DNA of 64,000 bases from Fraxinus americana (lineage: Eukaryota; Streptophyta; Magnoliopsida; Lamiales; Oleaceae). Positions 22,241 to 34,507 of this stretch are shown here, piece after piece; within the stretch, counting starts at the first letter, position 1; every line of letters begins with the position of its first letter. The notes below the pieces were generated by a model that saw only the letters and a program-made list of their open reading frames with translations, searched no databases and was not told the origin of the DNA. Location: NCBI GenBank assembly GCA_035079005.1, contig CM068708.1:28270247-28334246 (forward strand), given 5' to 3'. The translations under genes and the position numbers were made by a program.

Positions 22241-23700
22241 AGTAAAGTTTGATCATTTAACTAGATCTATAGTGGAATAAAGTTCTAACAAGCAATTGTA
22301 GAATTGTTCTGCTCATTACTGTTGGAAATTCTTGGAGAAATTGATAGGTGTTGAAATTTTACAATGTCCACATAATCAATTATGTACTCGAAACTGTATA
22401 ATTTATTGATATTCAATAGACAGTTGTTAATGTCTAGGGTAATGTGAATTAAATTTTTACGATACAGAAAATTGACATTGTACGTCTCTTATTTATGTCA
22501 ATTTTTAATAAAAAAAAAGGTCGTGCTTCCATATTTGTTACTTTTTTTGAATTTTTGTCACTTTTTTTAGTGCTCATCACTTTTTTGAAGTTTTTAACAC
22601 TTTAAGTAACAAACATCAAATAAAAAAAAAGTGACTTAATTTTAAAAAATGGCATAGCAACACTTCTCATAAAAAAAAGTGACATGTGTCACTTAATTTC
22701 ACAATACTTTTTACTTCTTTTTTCTTTTTATCATTTTCTTGAAATTTATTACTTTTTTGAGTGACAAATGTCACTTTTTAATCACTTTTTTATAAAAAAA
22801 AAAGTGACGAGTAATTTTACACAATATTTTTTATTTTCAGGATATTTTTCATATGATTTTTCAAAATGCCCATAATTTTAGGGGTATTTTTGTAAGTTGC
22901 CAATTTTACATTTATCGGTCAGTGAACCAATCATCCGACCCACTTGAATTATAAGTTGGTTCGCGGGTCATTTTTCCAGACAAGTCTATTGATTGCGACG
23001 GTTTTGACACCACTAATGTCAGAAATTGATGAAAGGTAGTTGAACAGAGTGAGATTACTACCACACGGGTAAGAAAATAGTAGCATCGTTAGACTCAAAT
23101 AGTAGACCCATGTCACACGTCAATATTGCAAATTGGGCAATTCCAACCTACAATATTTTAATTTTTCCGTCTTTCGAAAATTTAATACCGTATAAAATTA
23201 GACTTAGAGAATTAATATGTCATTAATGTGTTTACACTTTACATATTACATCTTGATGTTGTTTGTGAAAGATAAACAACAATTAGTGCTAATAGATTCA
23301 TCTTGTTTACATATATTCCAAGATTCTAAGTAAGTTAGCATGAGAGTGTGTAAAAAATATAGAAGAGAAAGTTACATTATAGCCACAACAGGTCTTCTAA
23401 TTTCATCTTATGTTTTATTTTTTAATTAATCAATCTAGCTACGATTATTTTCATGGATCATTGGGCAAAACCAAGCCCAGCATGACCCATTCATTATGGT
23501 GTATCAACCCATTAATTAGCATAAATTGAGTCAAGTTAGTCTTGATTTATTTTGTAAACCATGTCCGTCTAACCCATTTTAACCCTGCTAAGTTTCATAC
23601 AGAAATGTCATACTAGTTTAATTTCTTTTATTTATTTATTTACTTTTGTTTTACATGATTTTATTTATGTAAAATGTAAAATAATCATCAAGTCATTAGT
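22241..23700. other. AT-rich sequence with GTGAC/GTCAC motifs and an LTR scrap
   Basis: Between 22500 and 22810 the motif AAAAAAGTGAC or its complement GTCACTTTTTT recurs in both orientations, making several potential hairpins. At about 23025-23110 the bases GAAAGGTAGTTGAACAGAGTGAG match the sequence preceding the primer-binding site at 3824, so this is a fragment of the same LTR family. No gene was found. Confidence 0.4.
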
Positions 23701-25650
23701 CCATTTTTACTTTATTGGAGGCTGCTAATTAATTAAAGGTCGAAGTTGGATTCGTTAAAAAAAGGTTTGGAACAAGATTTCAAATATGTCAAGTTCCTTT
23801 TTTCCAATTAAAAGAAGAGAAATATTTCTCTCTCAAATAACTATTTCCCCTCTTGCTCCAAGTTTGAGCATCGAAACTAGAGTTTAGGAGGTAAAAATCC
23901 TAGTTAGGTGAGAAAATTTATTGATCAGGTTTTTACTATCAATAAATTGTCGCCGTCTATGAGAAATCTTGAACGAAATACACCACGAAATTCCCTATAG
24001 TTGTTAAGAAATCCTTGAAGATCTAAAAGGTTCAAACCAAATGGAAACAGATCTGGAAATGATAGAAGCTTTAAAGGTTGAAACGGAGAAGTCTAGCATT
24101 GATTCAACCAACAGTGATATCAACTCCAAAAGAAAGCAGGATGGAGTACCGACAAAGTTCCAGGCCAACGTTTTTCTTGGCCAATGCCATCGCCAGTAGA
24201 AAAAGACGTACACTGTAAGAGATGTACAAGAAATTGCGGAAATCCTCAAAGCATTAGCAGTAGAAAACATATATCTATGTGCAAAATATGAAGGTCCAGA
24301 GGCGAGGCAAAAATACGAGGGCGGCAAGGGAATACAAACACCAGGTGCTAAACCTTTCCCAAAAATGATGGTAACTTGCAAACACCACTGACTAGCGAGT
24401 CCATGCCCAAAAAAAATAAAAAATCCTACTTGAACATAATTTTTATCCATAAGGGTTGACATAATATTCACATGGGGTGGGACCCATGTTGTGGGACCCA
24501 CAAACCCCATATGAGTATTATGTCACCCATTACCCCTAGCACATTTCCAAAAAAATAGTGAATAAAACAAATATGCACGACTAGAGGCATAACCATATGA
24601 ATGACCGGAGAGTAGAAAATCGCAATCCCTGTGTTATTGATCCAGACAAAGAATTCAAAGGCCAATTGGTGACAAAGAGATACAACGAGAATGAAGATCT
24701 AAGGATGAAAAACAAGCAATCATAAGAACGTTCAATAAAAGCACAATGACCTGGTACTGGCCACAAGACTAGCTAATGTGAAGCAAAAAGTAGGATAATT
24801 CCTCAAAAGTTACTTCACATGTTTCAAAGTTGAAATGATCGCAGGTGAAGCTATACCAAATGAAGACGCGAGAGATGGCTTATTGGAGAGGACTCTTGCT
24901 TGGAGAGAGGTCATTAAAAGGTATCCAAGTTCCTTAAACCAATCATTGGATCTAATTTGCAATGAGATTCAGGTAAATGATATCATCGAGAACAAAAGGA
25001 GGTAGAAGCAAAGACATCAGAAAGAATTCAAAAGAGAATCATACACATTCACATTTGGATAGCCTAAATTACAATATCCTCACTTGGATGGGCCCAAGGG
25101 TTGAAAGAATATGTTATCCGCCACATTTTCCCAAGACATAGACAAATGTCACAAATCATACCTAGAATTAAAATTCTATAAAGTCCATCGCACCAGAGGC
25201 CATGATATAGATGAGTGTTTCGAAGTACTTAAAATGGCCAGAATGTGATGCAGGTAAATGAAAAACCTACTTGCCAATAAGATAATTTCGCGAGTACTCA
25301 GGAAAGCATAAATGACGAAACAGTCATAGAATGCCGAACCTTAAAACTAGGTCGTAGAGATGAAAATTGAAGTAGAAGGTGGGGTCCATCAAGGCAATTT
25401 GTGATTATATTCGAGCCACTTCCGTGAAATTCGAAGTTAAGGTATGAACAAAACTCTAAAAGCCAAGAAGAGGCTTATTTTGCCAAAGAAATGCAAGGAC
25501 TAATTGTCATCCCAAGGAAATGAATCACGAAAGGCTAGACCATGTTTGCCTATGTAATCAATGTCATGACATATTTTTATTGCGCTAAACACCGGTGTAA
25601 TGAGAAATTAGGTTCCTTTTATTTTGACACTCCAGAAAGATTAATGGAAT
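23700..25650 (+). mobile_element. Ty3/Gypsy element 5' part (LTR end, gag)
   Basis: ATTGTCGCCGTCTATGAGAAATC at 23946-23968 is a decayed form of the Gypsy primer-binding region that normally starts TGGCGCCGTCTGTGGGAA, so the sequence before it should be the end of a 5' LTR. A gag-like frame starts at 24041 (METDLEMIEALKVETEK) and is soon broken. Near 25170-25248 the sequence reads FYKVHRTRGHDIDECFEVLK, the 'FHxxxGHDTxxCxxLK' block found at the end of the gag of Tat/Athila-like Gypsy elements. No protease, RT or integrase follows, so the element is truncated. Confidence 0.6.
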
Positions 25651-25857
25651 TTCGTGTTATATTGCTAAAATGAAACTGCTATAAGTGCATTTACGCAAAT
25701 AAAAGCACAACAGTGTGAACTTTGAAATCACAAAGCAAACAAATATATGCAAAATGGCGACAAAATTGTATTAATAAATAATTGAACAATATTTTAGAAA
25801 AAAAAGGAATGAAAGCTTGCCAAATATACCAAATATTAAAGGCTTGCAATGGATGGA

Positions 25858-26690
25858 TCATCTTGAACTTCGCCCTTCAAGGGTATCGTCACTTTGGAAG
25901 AAGTAAGAACAGAAATATCGAGAGAATTGCATCCATGGGTCCACTATGAGAGAGAACTTGAAATCCAACAAATTGAGAAAGATAGATAGGAACATACAGA
26001 ATATCCAAAGTCCCATAGGCCAATAGATAAACTCAAAAGGTGGAGTGTCTTCGACATCATCTTCATGAGCCTCCAAAAAGTCCATGTTCCATTCAGGGTG
26101 AAAATTTCTAATCATATCAAGCACTTTATTTTCCCCTTCTTGCATAGCATCCTCAACCAGCCGCGCTTTGCATGCAGCAGCCTCTTAGAGATTAGATTCC
26201 GCAATGGATATTCTTGTCTCGTTACTGATTTACCTTGAAGCAAAACTATTTCATTCCTAACAAAATCAAGTTCCTTAAAAGCAGCATCCCGCTTATACAT
26301 AGTGGAGTGGAACTCCCTCCCAAGGCGTGAAACATCGCATTCAGTCCTTGTGACACAAGCAACATGATTGACCATGGTTAATTCTAGGTCCGAAGAGATA
26401 TTCTTGGCTTTAGCCACCAAAGAAGCTTCATTCACAACAAACGCTTCAACATTTTTCTCGTTTCCTTATACTTGGTCCCCTCTTTCTCAACTTCCCTCAA
26501 TTTCTTCCGAAGAATACCACTCTTTCTCCAAAAAATTAGCTTTGTTATCGAGGCTACCTCACCTAATTGCTTGGCAAAAGGCAAGCCTCGTAATCCAACT
26601 ATCGGTTCTGAAACAGAACAACAGTTCGCTGCAGGTGGGCATCAATCATTTTTCCCCTCTCTGTAGGGGTAGACTCCTCTGAAAGTTTTT
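25858..26690 (-). pseudogene. Retrotransposon-associated coiled-coil ORF remnant
   Basis: Two overlapping minus-strand pieces, 26112-26435 and 25858-26145, read as one protein in two frames. The first is a coiled coil (RDAAFKELDFVRNEIVLLQG), and the second carries FHPEWNMDFLEAHEDDVEDT. A long coiled coil followed by a 'HPxWDxSFL'-like segment is, to my memory, typical of non-enzymatic ORFs of large plant Gypsy elements. It lies downstream of the ACINUS segment on the same strand. Function is unknown. Confidence 0.4.
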
Positions 26691-26963
26691 CCCAAAATTG
26701 ATTAAAATAAGCATAAATGGACTTTACAGCTCAAGAAATGAAAGGAGGAAATACTGACAAAACCTCATTATCCAATTCGTCATTGAGGGGAGGGGGATGA
26801 ACAAAGACTTATAGCTTGGGGAAAAACTCCCGGAAGAATAAGAAACCTTGGGATCCTTGATTGGCCCCAGACCTACCTAAATTTTTCTCTTTCCTTTAGG
26901 ATCCCTAGCTAGGATCGGCGAAGGATGAGGCATGAATTCCATAGGTAAAGATACCGTCTCTAC

Positions 26964-28145
26964 CTATGTTTTATCTTTTTGAGGATCAACAAACTCCGCT
27001 ACCAACAAACGTTCCCCATTTGAAGGCCACTGGAGATCGTATACTGCATTACGAGTTTCTACAGCTTCTTCAACGAAAGAATACGAAACATAACGATGGG
27101 TTTTGATGTGATCCATCCAGAAATTGGTGATTGTGCCCTTTTTTCCAAGGAGTTCTTGAACCGCTTTCAAAGTAAAAGGGCGCAAAAAATAATCATTTCT
27201 GATAGTAGTAGTGTGAGGCTTTGCTGATGGTGGAACCACACGCTCCTTCGGCATTTTCTCACTCACTGTAGAGTCAAATCTAGAGAAGCTGAGCTTGAAA
27301 GCAGGCTTTAATGGATCCATAGGTGTGATAGAACCCACTATATTACCACCTTGTGGTTCAAGAACCTTGAGAGCTTCTGAGTTTCACTTGTGCTGCCTCC
27401 TTAGAATGTCATTGTTTCCAACTGTTGCTCCCTGATCAATAGATTTTCTTTTAACGGATGTCGGAGTAGATTCATTCTTGCTTCAAGCATTGAAAACTAA
27501 AGGCCCGACTATTTTATCATCATCAGCAACCTCAACATAATCTTTCTCGTTCACAACATGCATTTCAGGTTTCTCACCTCTCTTTTTCATTTCATCAAAG
27601 TTAGACTTAGAATTCATCAGTTTACTCTCCAATATTTCCTCCTCTTTCATAGTGGGAATTTCAGCTTTATCACCTTTCTCTCTTATTTCATCACAATTAG
27701 ATCTAAATTACATCTGTTTACTCTCCAATACATCATCTTCCATGGAATCATCACCATCATCAGTGACAACATAGCCGGATAATGATTGCACCATTTCAGG
27801 CTTATGTTCTAGGACTTTGACATCGTTAGCAACTACGGCGACCTTTAATTCATTTTTCTCAGTAATGGAGACAGATTCAGCAGAAACAGAATCAGAAATT
27901 ACTTGAACCCTTAACTCAGATTTGACATCAGATACCTGATAATTTATATAAGCCGAGTTGATCTTTGCATCCATGTGAAGAGACTTCGAGCCATCATTTT
28001 CAAGCTGCATCTCTGACTTCCTGAATTCAGTTGAGATTTCACAATTTTGAGCATTTGAACCACCCAAAGGTATCACCGACATACTACTTTCACTAACCTC
28101 AAACACCTTTCTATTTGAATCAGACAGGTTCAGCTTAGCATCCTA
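26964..28145 (-). pseudogene. Intronless ACINUS (SAP/RRM splicing factor) segment
   Basis: One minus-strand reading frame runs from about 28145 to the stop at 26964, roughly 390 codons with only three internal stops (near 27707, 27485 and 27385). The start reads like the acidic middle of plant ACINUS (SVSITEKNELKVAVVANDVK). The end carries KERVVPPSAKP and the RRM-like block with FLRPFTLKAVQELLGKKGT, FWMDHIKTHRYVSYSFVEEA and NAVYDLQWPSNGERLLVAEF. ACINUS acts in the nucleus in the ASAP complex at exon junctions. No introns interrupt it, so it derives from spliced RNA. The SAP domain and the C-terminal tail are missing. Retroelement sequence flanks both sides. Confidence 0.82.
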
Positions 28146-28155
28146 TTGAGAAGAC

Positions 28156-28449
28156 TTAAAGAGTCATCATCAGCCATCTGTTCAGTGATTCTCCATTCCC
28201 GTTCTTGGTTTCTATGTAATGGTTGGATTGATATTTAGAGATGGATTTTTCACCTGCTCCATCACTAATATTGAACTCATGTTGTCCCTCTTTGGAGGCT
28301 GATTGATACTCAATCATTTTAGTCAATATTGAAATCATCCACTCATGAATCCTATTAAATTCTTCCCTTATGATATCCAATCGAGAGACAGGCAAGGATT
28401 TTAGCTGTTCTGATACCATTTGTAATGGTTGGAGCTCAACTTCAACCAA
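28156..28449 (-). CDS. Retroelement leader/gag-like ORF
   Basis: An open frame of 97 codons on the minus strand, with a coiled-coil-like N-terminus (VSEQLKSLPVSRLDIIREEF). Its first codons overlap a primer-binding-site match, so the true start is probably downstream. It ends shortly before the ACINUS segment begins in another frame. It may be the gag start of the element that took up ACINUS; I do not recognise a domain. Confidence 0.35.
   Translation of the reverse strand: MVEVELQPLQMVSEQLKSLPVSRLDIIREEFNRIHEWMISILTKMIEYQSASKEGQHEFNISDGAGEKSISKYQSNHYIETKNGNGESLNRWLMMTL
28406..28419 (-). promoter_or_regulatory. Primer-binding site candidate (initiator-Met tRNA)
   Basis: The minus strand reads ACA-AA-TGGTATCAGAACAG, the same arrangement as at the Copia-2 5' LTR (ACA-AA-TGGTATCAGAGAC). 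This suggests that sequence from 28421 rightwards is the end of a 5' LTR of a minus-strand element whose internal region begins with the ORF at 28156-28449 and the ACINUS segment. The left LTR was not found. Confidence 0.5.
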
Positions 28450-29085
28450 AACAAGATAAAATGCAATTCAAATCAACACAGTAATGGATCATTTCAGCTG
28501 GGAATCAATAACCCAAGCTGGAAATCCATCAATTGAACTGAAAATTACACAAAAATGACAAATAATAACAGAAAACAGAGAACGGATAGAATTAGAGGAG
28601 GAAGAAGAGAAGCAGATAGATGTCTACAGACAGACAGGAAAGGGGGAAAATTCTGGTGCAAGCTTACAATTTTCCAAATCTGTTTTTCATCCTCCCCATG
28701 TGCTGATTTTTTAGATCCACAGAACGTTCTCTAATGTAGAGTAATGACACAATGTGTCTGCATAATATCAATAGAGACAAAAGTAAGGATTGGAAAAAAA
28801 GAACGAGCAGCGGACATAGATTTTATCGTGGGAGCCTAGGTCTTTCATCTACCACAATTTCTTGATGAGTTAATTATTGAACAAATTTTCTTCCTATAGA
28901 TTCAACTACTCTTTTTTTGTCTGCATGTTAGGAAATGTTCCTATTTCACACGTTGCGATTTCATGTTGTTTTTCACAAATTCTAATAATCTGATTAGTTA
29001 CTAATTTATTGGTAATAGAATAAATTGTTAGTTAATTAACTTATCAGTAATTTTAAGCTTTGCCTTTCTTTTAAAGTATTAGGTA
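28421..29085 (-). other. Probable LTR sequence upstream of the ACINUS element
   Basis: Read on the minus strand it ends in a CT-rich leader-like tract (about 28600-28580), then CAACCATTACA directly before the primer-binding site. No protein-coding frame is seen. The other end cannot be placed because Copia-2 begins at 29091. Confidence 0.35.
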
Positions 29086-29090
29086 GTTAG

Positions 29091-30345
29091 TGTTGGAATG
29101 GGGATATTTCATCATCACAAAAAGAAAATTAATTTTCCTTTTACGATTCAACCCAAAAGCATGGTGGATCTTACACGTAAAGGATGAGATGATAATCTTG
29201 AAGGAGCTTTTAGTGGCCTAACCAAATGCTTCCTCCCTTAGATCTTCTCCATTGTGCTCCTTAAGTGCCTCTCTTTACTTTGAGAAAATGAAAAATGGTT
29301 AAAACCCTAACCTTCGTAAATATTTATAACACACAATTATGGTTTCACATTTGCACAAATATCCTTGGACTTTATTGTAGTAGACCAATTAAGTCATACA
29401 CCTTTATTGGAACCAAAAGAGGGACCTAACCAGACTCACAAGACTCAAGCTCCAATATATATTTCTAATTGGGTCAAATCTTGACCAATTGAGATATATC
29501 TATCAATCCCGGCTTACTCTACCAAAAAAAAAGGATTTCACTCTTGAGTCGAGTGAAAGTTATGGAAGCCAATTATGATTCGATAACAATATCCTCCGAC
29601 TACCATTCCACAAGTCAATCCCCGTTTGACCGCCAATATGTTGAAGTCAACAAAATGACTGTTTTGCCCTTCAACATGTATTTCCCACCAAGTCCCATTT
29701 CATAAGGCGAATTCGTTGTGATCACATACAGCACCAAGTCCAACGACCTCATTATTGGACTATTGAGCCCAGGTTCAGTTCCCTTTAGAAAATATCTTAG
29801 AGTGACGATCGTCTCATCATGATGATTAATAGATTTCACTATTGCATGTATATGATCTCTAACTGCTTCGTCCAGATTCCCAAAGTGCCGAGATTGATCT
29901 TCTAATTTAAGACTTCACTTATTGGTATTTCAAAGAACTTGAACTAGCAATTAAAGGTACATTACTTGTTCAGGATTTATGTAACTTGTTTGATAATCGA
30001 GTGGCGTCTCATTTCGAGCGGTTACAAATGAGTCATCTACGTGGTCTTGTTCAATGTGCTTCAAAACATGTTATTGTTCTTATTCCCAGATCTAGACAAA
30101 TCTCAATAAGAACAAATGCAATCTTATCAAAATAAAGCGTCCAACTTCATGTACCGATTGTGAACGACATATTTTGATCATATAACAAATTGTGTCTCAA
30201 TATACCCAAACCGTCGAGTATACAATTTGTTATTTCATATGATCATGGAACCTTAGATTATTGTCGCAAATTCTAACACGTAAATAATAGAACGATAATT
30301 CATAATGTCGTTACAATATGTAAATAAGAGGGCATCAAACTAACA
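29091..30345 (-). repeat. Copia-2 3' LTR
   Basis: 1,255 bases. It aligns with 36090-37405 throughout but lacks about 40 bases found there after GCATCTTA (right copy near 36180-36220) and about 20 bases near 36362-36380. Its inner edge abuts the polypurine tract. Confidence 0.9.
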
Positions 30346-30389
30346 ATCTCCCACTTGCCCTTTTATTATAGGTGACATATCAATAATAC

Positions 30390-31100
30390 CTATCTTCTTA
30401 AGGTGTTCATGAAAAACCTTAGCTGGTAAGCTCTTGGTGAACGAATCCATAAGATTATCTGCGATGCAATCTTACTAACCGTTACGTCTCCTCGATGAAC
30501 AATCTCTCTAACAAGGTGGTATTTCCTCTCGATGTGCTTGCCACGCTGATGACTCCTTGGTTCTTTAGCAATGGTAACTGCTCCACTATTATCACAGTAA
30601 AGTGTTATGGGTTCCATTGCCTTACCACGTTAAGGTCCATGAAAAACTTGTTGAACCATACAGCTTCTTTAGCAGCTTCACAAACGGCTATATATTATGC
30701 CTCCATGGTGGAATCGGCAATATAAGATTGCTTAATACTGCTCCATACCACGGCTCCACTTCCTAGTGTAAATACTGAACCCGGTGTGGACTTTCTAGTT
30801 ACGATTGGATTGAAAATCGGAATCAGTATACCTAATAGGATTCAGATCATGTCTTGAATAGACGAGCATATAGTCTCTCGTTCTTCGAAGATACTTGAGT
30901 ATATGCTTTACTGCCATCCAATGATCCGGTCTTGGATTAGACTGATAACGACTAACAAAACCCACAGCAAAACAAATGTCTGGTCTAGTGCAAAGAATGG
31001 CATACGTGAGGCTTCCCACAACCAAAGCATAATGAACTTTCTTCATGTAATCTATCTCTGTTGGAGTCTTGGGAGAATGCTCCTTAGATAGATGAATTCC
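30390..31100 (-). pseudogene. Copia-2 RNase H and RT C-terminus
   Basis: Minus-strand pieces 30795-31046 (VGSLTYAILCTRPDICFAVG, then HWMAVKHILKYLRRTRDYML) and 30390-30617 (LYCDNSGAVTIAKEPRSHQR, HIERKYHLVREIV). The second contains the RNase H Asp of 'YCDN' and the 'KHIERKYH' block of plant Copia. A frame change and stops lie between them. Confidence 0.88.
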
Positions 31101-31118
31101 ATGTCTAAAAGGGAGTAG

Positions 31119-31910
31119 TCACTTTTTGGAATTCTGCATTGCAAATCTAGACAATATTTTGTCAATGTATGAAACTTGGGATAATGCTATCCTTTTGTTT
31201 TTCCTATCTCGCAAGATACGGATTCCCAAAACATAACTAGTTTCTCCCAAGTCCTTCATATCAAACTGCTGTGACAACCATTTCTTTATAGATGACAATG
31301 TCCCTACATTTTCGATGAGTAGAATGGCATCCACATAAAGAATCAGAAAAACTACTTTCTTCCCTTGCACACGCTTGTATATACAGGGTTCATCCAGATT
31401 TTGGTCATAACCATAGGTCTTAATGGTTTGATCAAATCTAACATCCAGGACCTGGATGTTTGCTTAAGTCCATAAATGGACCTCAGCAACTTGTAAACTT
31501 TCCTTCATGGCCTTCTGTTATGAACCCTTCAGGTTGCATCATGTAGATAGTCTGGTCAAGACATCCATTCAAAAAGGCTGTCTGAACATCCATTTGCCAA
31601 ACCTCATAATTATAATGAGCGGTAATGGATAAAAGGATTCGAATAGATTTAAGCATGGCAATCGGTGAGAAGGTTTTTACATAGTTGACACCTTCTCTTT
31701 GGGTAAAACCCTTGGCCACTAGCCTTGATTTGAATGTTTCAACCTTCCCATCTATTCATTTTTTCCTTTTATAGACCCACTTGCACCCTATGGGTTTGAC
31801 CCCATTAGGTGCATCCACAAGATCCCAAACCTTGTTAGAATACATAGATTCCATTTCCGAGTTTATGGTAGATTTCCATGATTCAAAGTCTAATCCTCCA
31901 TTGTTTCCTT
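31119..31910 (-). pseudogene. Copia-2 reverse transcriptase, mutated active site
   Basis: 31483-31719 reads AKGFTQREGVNYVKTFSPIA and VWQMDVQTAFLNGCLDQTIY. A frame break follows, then 31119-31370 reads LILYVDAILLIENVG and FDMKDLGETSYVLGIRI. The usual YVDD is YVDA here (GAC to GCC), removing one of the two catalytic aspartates. Upstream, GCKWVYKRKK precedes a stop near 31760. Confidence 0.88.
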
Positions 31911-32051
31911 AAATGAAGTGGGATCTTCTTCTTGTTCAGTAGAGATCGCTTGATAGGACTCTCCATAGAGCTAGTATCTAGAAAGTAGTCTAACAATCCT
32001 CCCACTACGAGTAATGGTTGAAGGTGCCTGATTGTCCAGTCTGACCGAGGA

Positions 32052-33300
32052 TCATTCATCTTCTCCCACTGCTTGGTCATGTCCTTGGTCAGGACCAACC
32101 TCCTCATAATCCCCATTGGGATGGATATGTGGAGGTGCATCAATGGGTGCCTCGTTCCCTACTACCTCTAGTTTTATTTCATGAAGTATTGTGGGCATCA
32201 CATGCTCACTTACCTCATCCGTGACCATTGGTTCTGTAGGAGGTTCCAAGTCATAACTATTTGATTCTATGCGGAAATTTGGAACCGAGTGGTTTGAACC
32301 ATGTTCTAACTCCTCCAATAGAATCTTACTAGTAGACTTGTGTTCTTCTATGTACTTGTCTTCTAAGAAGGTTGCATTTGTACTAACAAATACCTTATCT
32401 AGAGGACTATAGAAGTAGTAACCTCTTGTTCCTTTTGGATATCCTACAAAGAGACAAACTTTCGATCTTGATCTCATCTTATCCGTCTTTCCCTTTAGTA
32501 CATGTACCGAACACCCCCATATCTGAGTATGATGCAAATTCGGTTTGTACCATTCCATAATTCAAGGGGTGTCTTGGGAACCGACTTAGACGGTACTAAA
32601 TTCAAGATATAAATGGGTGTTTGTAGTGCATATCCCCAAAAAGAAATAGGCAACGAGGAATAACTCATAATTGATCTTACCATATCTAAAAGAGTTCGAT
32701 TTCTCCTTTCTAAGATGCCATTCTGTTGGGGAGTTCTTGGTGCACTTAGTTGGGATAATATTCGATTATCCGATAAGTAGACCTTAAACTCTTGGGATAG
32801 ATATTTTCCACCTCGATCGGATCGAAGAGCTTTGATACTCTTACCCAATTGTTTCTCAACTTCCGTCCGAAACCCCTTGAATTTCTCCAAAGCTTTGGAT
32901 TTGTGAGACATAAGGTATATGTATCCAAATCTTGAGTAATTCAGTAAAAGTGATGAAGTACTTAAATCCTCCTCTAGCCCGAGTATTAATGGGTCCACAA
33001 ATATCGGAATGTACCAATTCCAAAACTTCTTTAGCTCTTAGTTCTTTAGCCTTAAAAGGCCTCTTGGTCATCTTTCATTCTATACAAGATTCTCATGTTG
33101 GTATAGATTCCACCTCTAACTCATTTATAGGTCCATCATTTACCAATCTTTGGATCCTGTTTAGATTAATATGACCTAACCTAAGATGCCATAAGAGAGT
33201 TTCATTGGTACTAGACGATCTCTTTCTTTTCTTAGTAGTAGTAGTGTTATGTATAGAACCATTCATAGGACTTAAGACATAGAGATTATTAACCATATGA
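32052..33300 (-). pseudogene. Copia-2 integrase
   Basis: GAG-pre-integrase block LLWHLRLGHINLNRIQRLV at 33093-33296, then MTKRPFKAKELRAKEVLELV with the first catalytic Asp in VHSDICGP (32856-33071). A frame break near 32930-32990 leads to 32495-32998, which carries the second Asp in ALRSDRGGKYLS and the Glu in NGILERRNRTLLD. All three DD35E residues survive. The C-terminal part (32052-32558) reads VCLFVGYPKGTRGYYFYSP. At least two frameshifts. Confidence 0.9.
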
Positions 33301-33576
33301 CCCGAACATATAACATAATTATTTAACTTGAATATATAACAGAATTAACCACTGTAGAATGGCTAAAAAGTACTGAATAACCAACACGATATAAAAGTGC
33401 AACGAAAACCAAGTTCTGTGTAAGTTCAGAAACATAATAACAGTCATCCAAAATCAAATGTCTATGATTCTCAAAACATAAAGTAGAGGTGCCAACTACT
33501 TTGGTGGATACTACTGCTTCTGTGCCTACTCTGAGAGTGTACTCTCCTTCATTGAGTTGCTTGTTTCCTGGAACCC

Positions 33577-34507
33577 CTATAAAGAATTACATATATGATT
33601 AGTGGCTCCAGAATCTACAATCCAGGTCCTAGTTGGATCAACTACTAAGCATGACTCAATGAATAGGGTATTGCCTTTACCTTGCTTTCCCTTAGCTAGG
33701 TTATCCGGGCAGTTTCTCTTCCAATGTCCCTTGTGTCCACAAGAAAAACACTTTCCCTTTGGTTTCCCATCGGTGGTGGTTTTCTTTCCCTTTCTCTGTG
33801 ACTTGCCATCTTGCTTTTTGCTTGGCCTCTTCCTCTTGATTCCTCCTTTGCCACTAGAAGGCTTAGGATGAGAGGATCCAGCTATCACAAACAAAGCATT
33901 TCCACTTCTGGCCATGAGAACAGTTTCAGCATTTTGGAGCTCTTTCATTAATTCAGTCAGAGACTTGTCCATCTTGTGTAAATTATAATAAACTATGAAC
34001 TGTGAGAACATCTCAGGGAGAGTCTCAAGGACCATGTCAATCCACGTCTCGGAATCAATGTTAGCTCCTAAAACCTCTATATCATTGAAGTGACCAATCA
34101 TGGTTAACATGTGGTCCCTCACAGATGTGTCTGGTTTCATGCGCGTGTTCATAATCGCCCCAATGGAAGCTTGCCTAGCTTGTCGGTTTTGATGTCCAAA
34201 CATCTCTTGAAAACTTTTTATCATGTTCAAAGCGATTTCGATGTTTTGATGTTTCTGTTGTAACACATTTGACATGGATGCCAAAATGTAGCAATAGGCC
34301 ATCTCATCAGAATGATGCAACTTTTCATATCCAACCTTTTGAGATTCTGTGGAATCATCTTTAGGGGGTTCAGGACAAATTTCAGTCAGCACAAATTTGT
34401 ATTTTTTGGCTGTAAGAACAATGTTAGGATTTCTTTTCCAGTCAACGTAGTTTTCTCCCCACAAGTTGATTTTGTTTAAGTATCATTGATAATGAATTAA
34501 GCGACAT
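33577..34507 (-). pseudogene. Copia-2 gag and protease start
   Basis: The open piece 33577-34464 encodes 295 residues: the gag capsid region, a Lys-rich stretch, zinc knuckle CFSCGHKGHWKRNC, and the protease motif WIVDSGATNHICN at the end. The natural start is the ATG at 34507 (MSLNSLSMILKQNQL), the standard gag start of this group. One extra base near 34457 puts the start out of frame with the rest. Protease continues out of frame beyond 33577. Confidence 0.88.

Noticed and set aside
22500..22830. CRISPR-like or regulatory array of GTGAC/GTCAC motifs
   Set aside because: Spacing is irregular, units are in both orientations and embedded in A/T runs; this is simple-sequence structure in a plant genome, not an array.
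24004..24766. Minus-strand frames with hydrophobic segments
   Set aside because: They run antisense to the Gypsy gag fragment and show no family motif.
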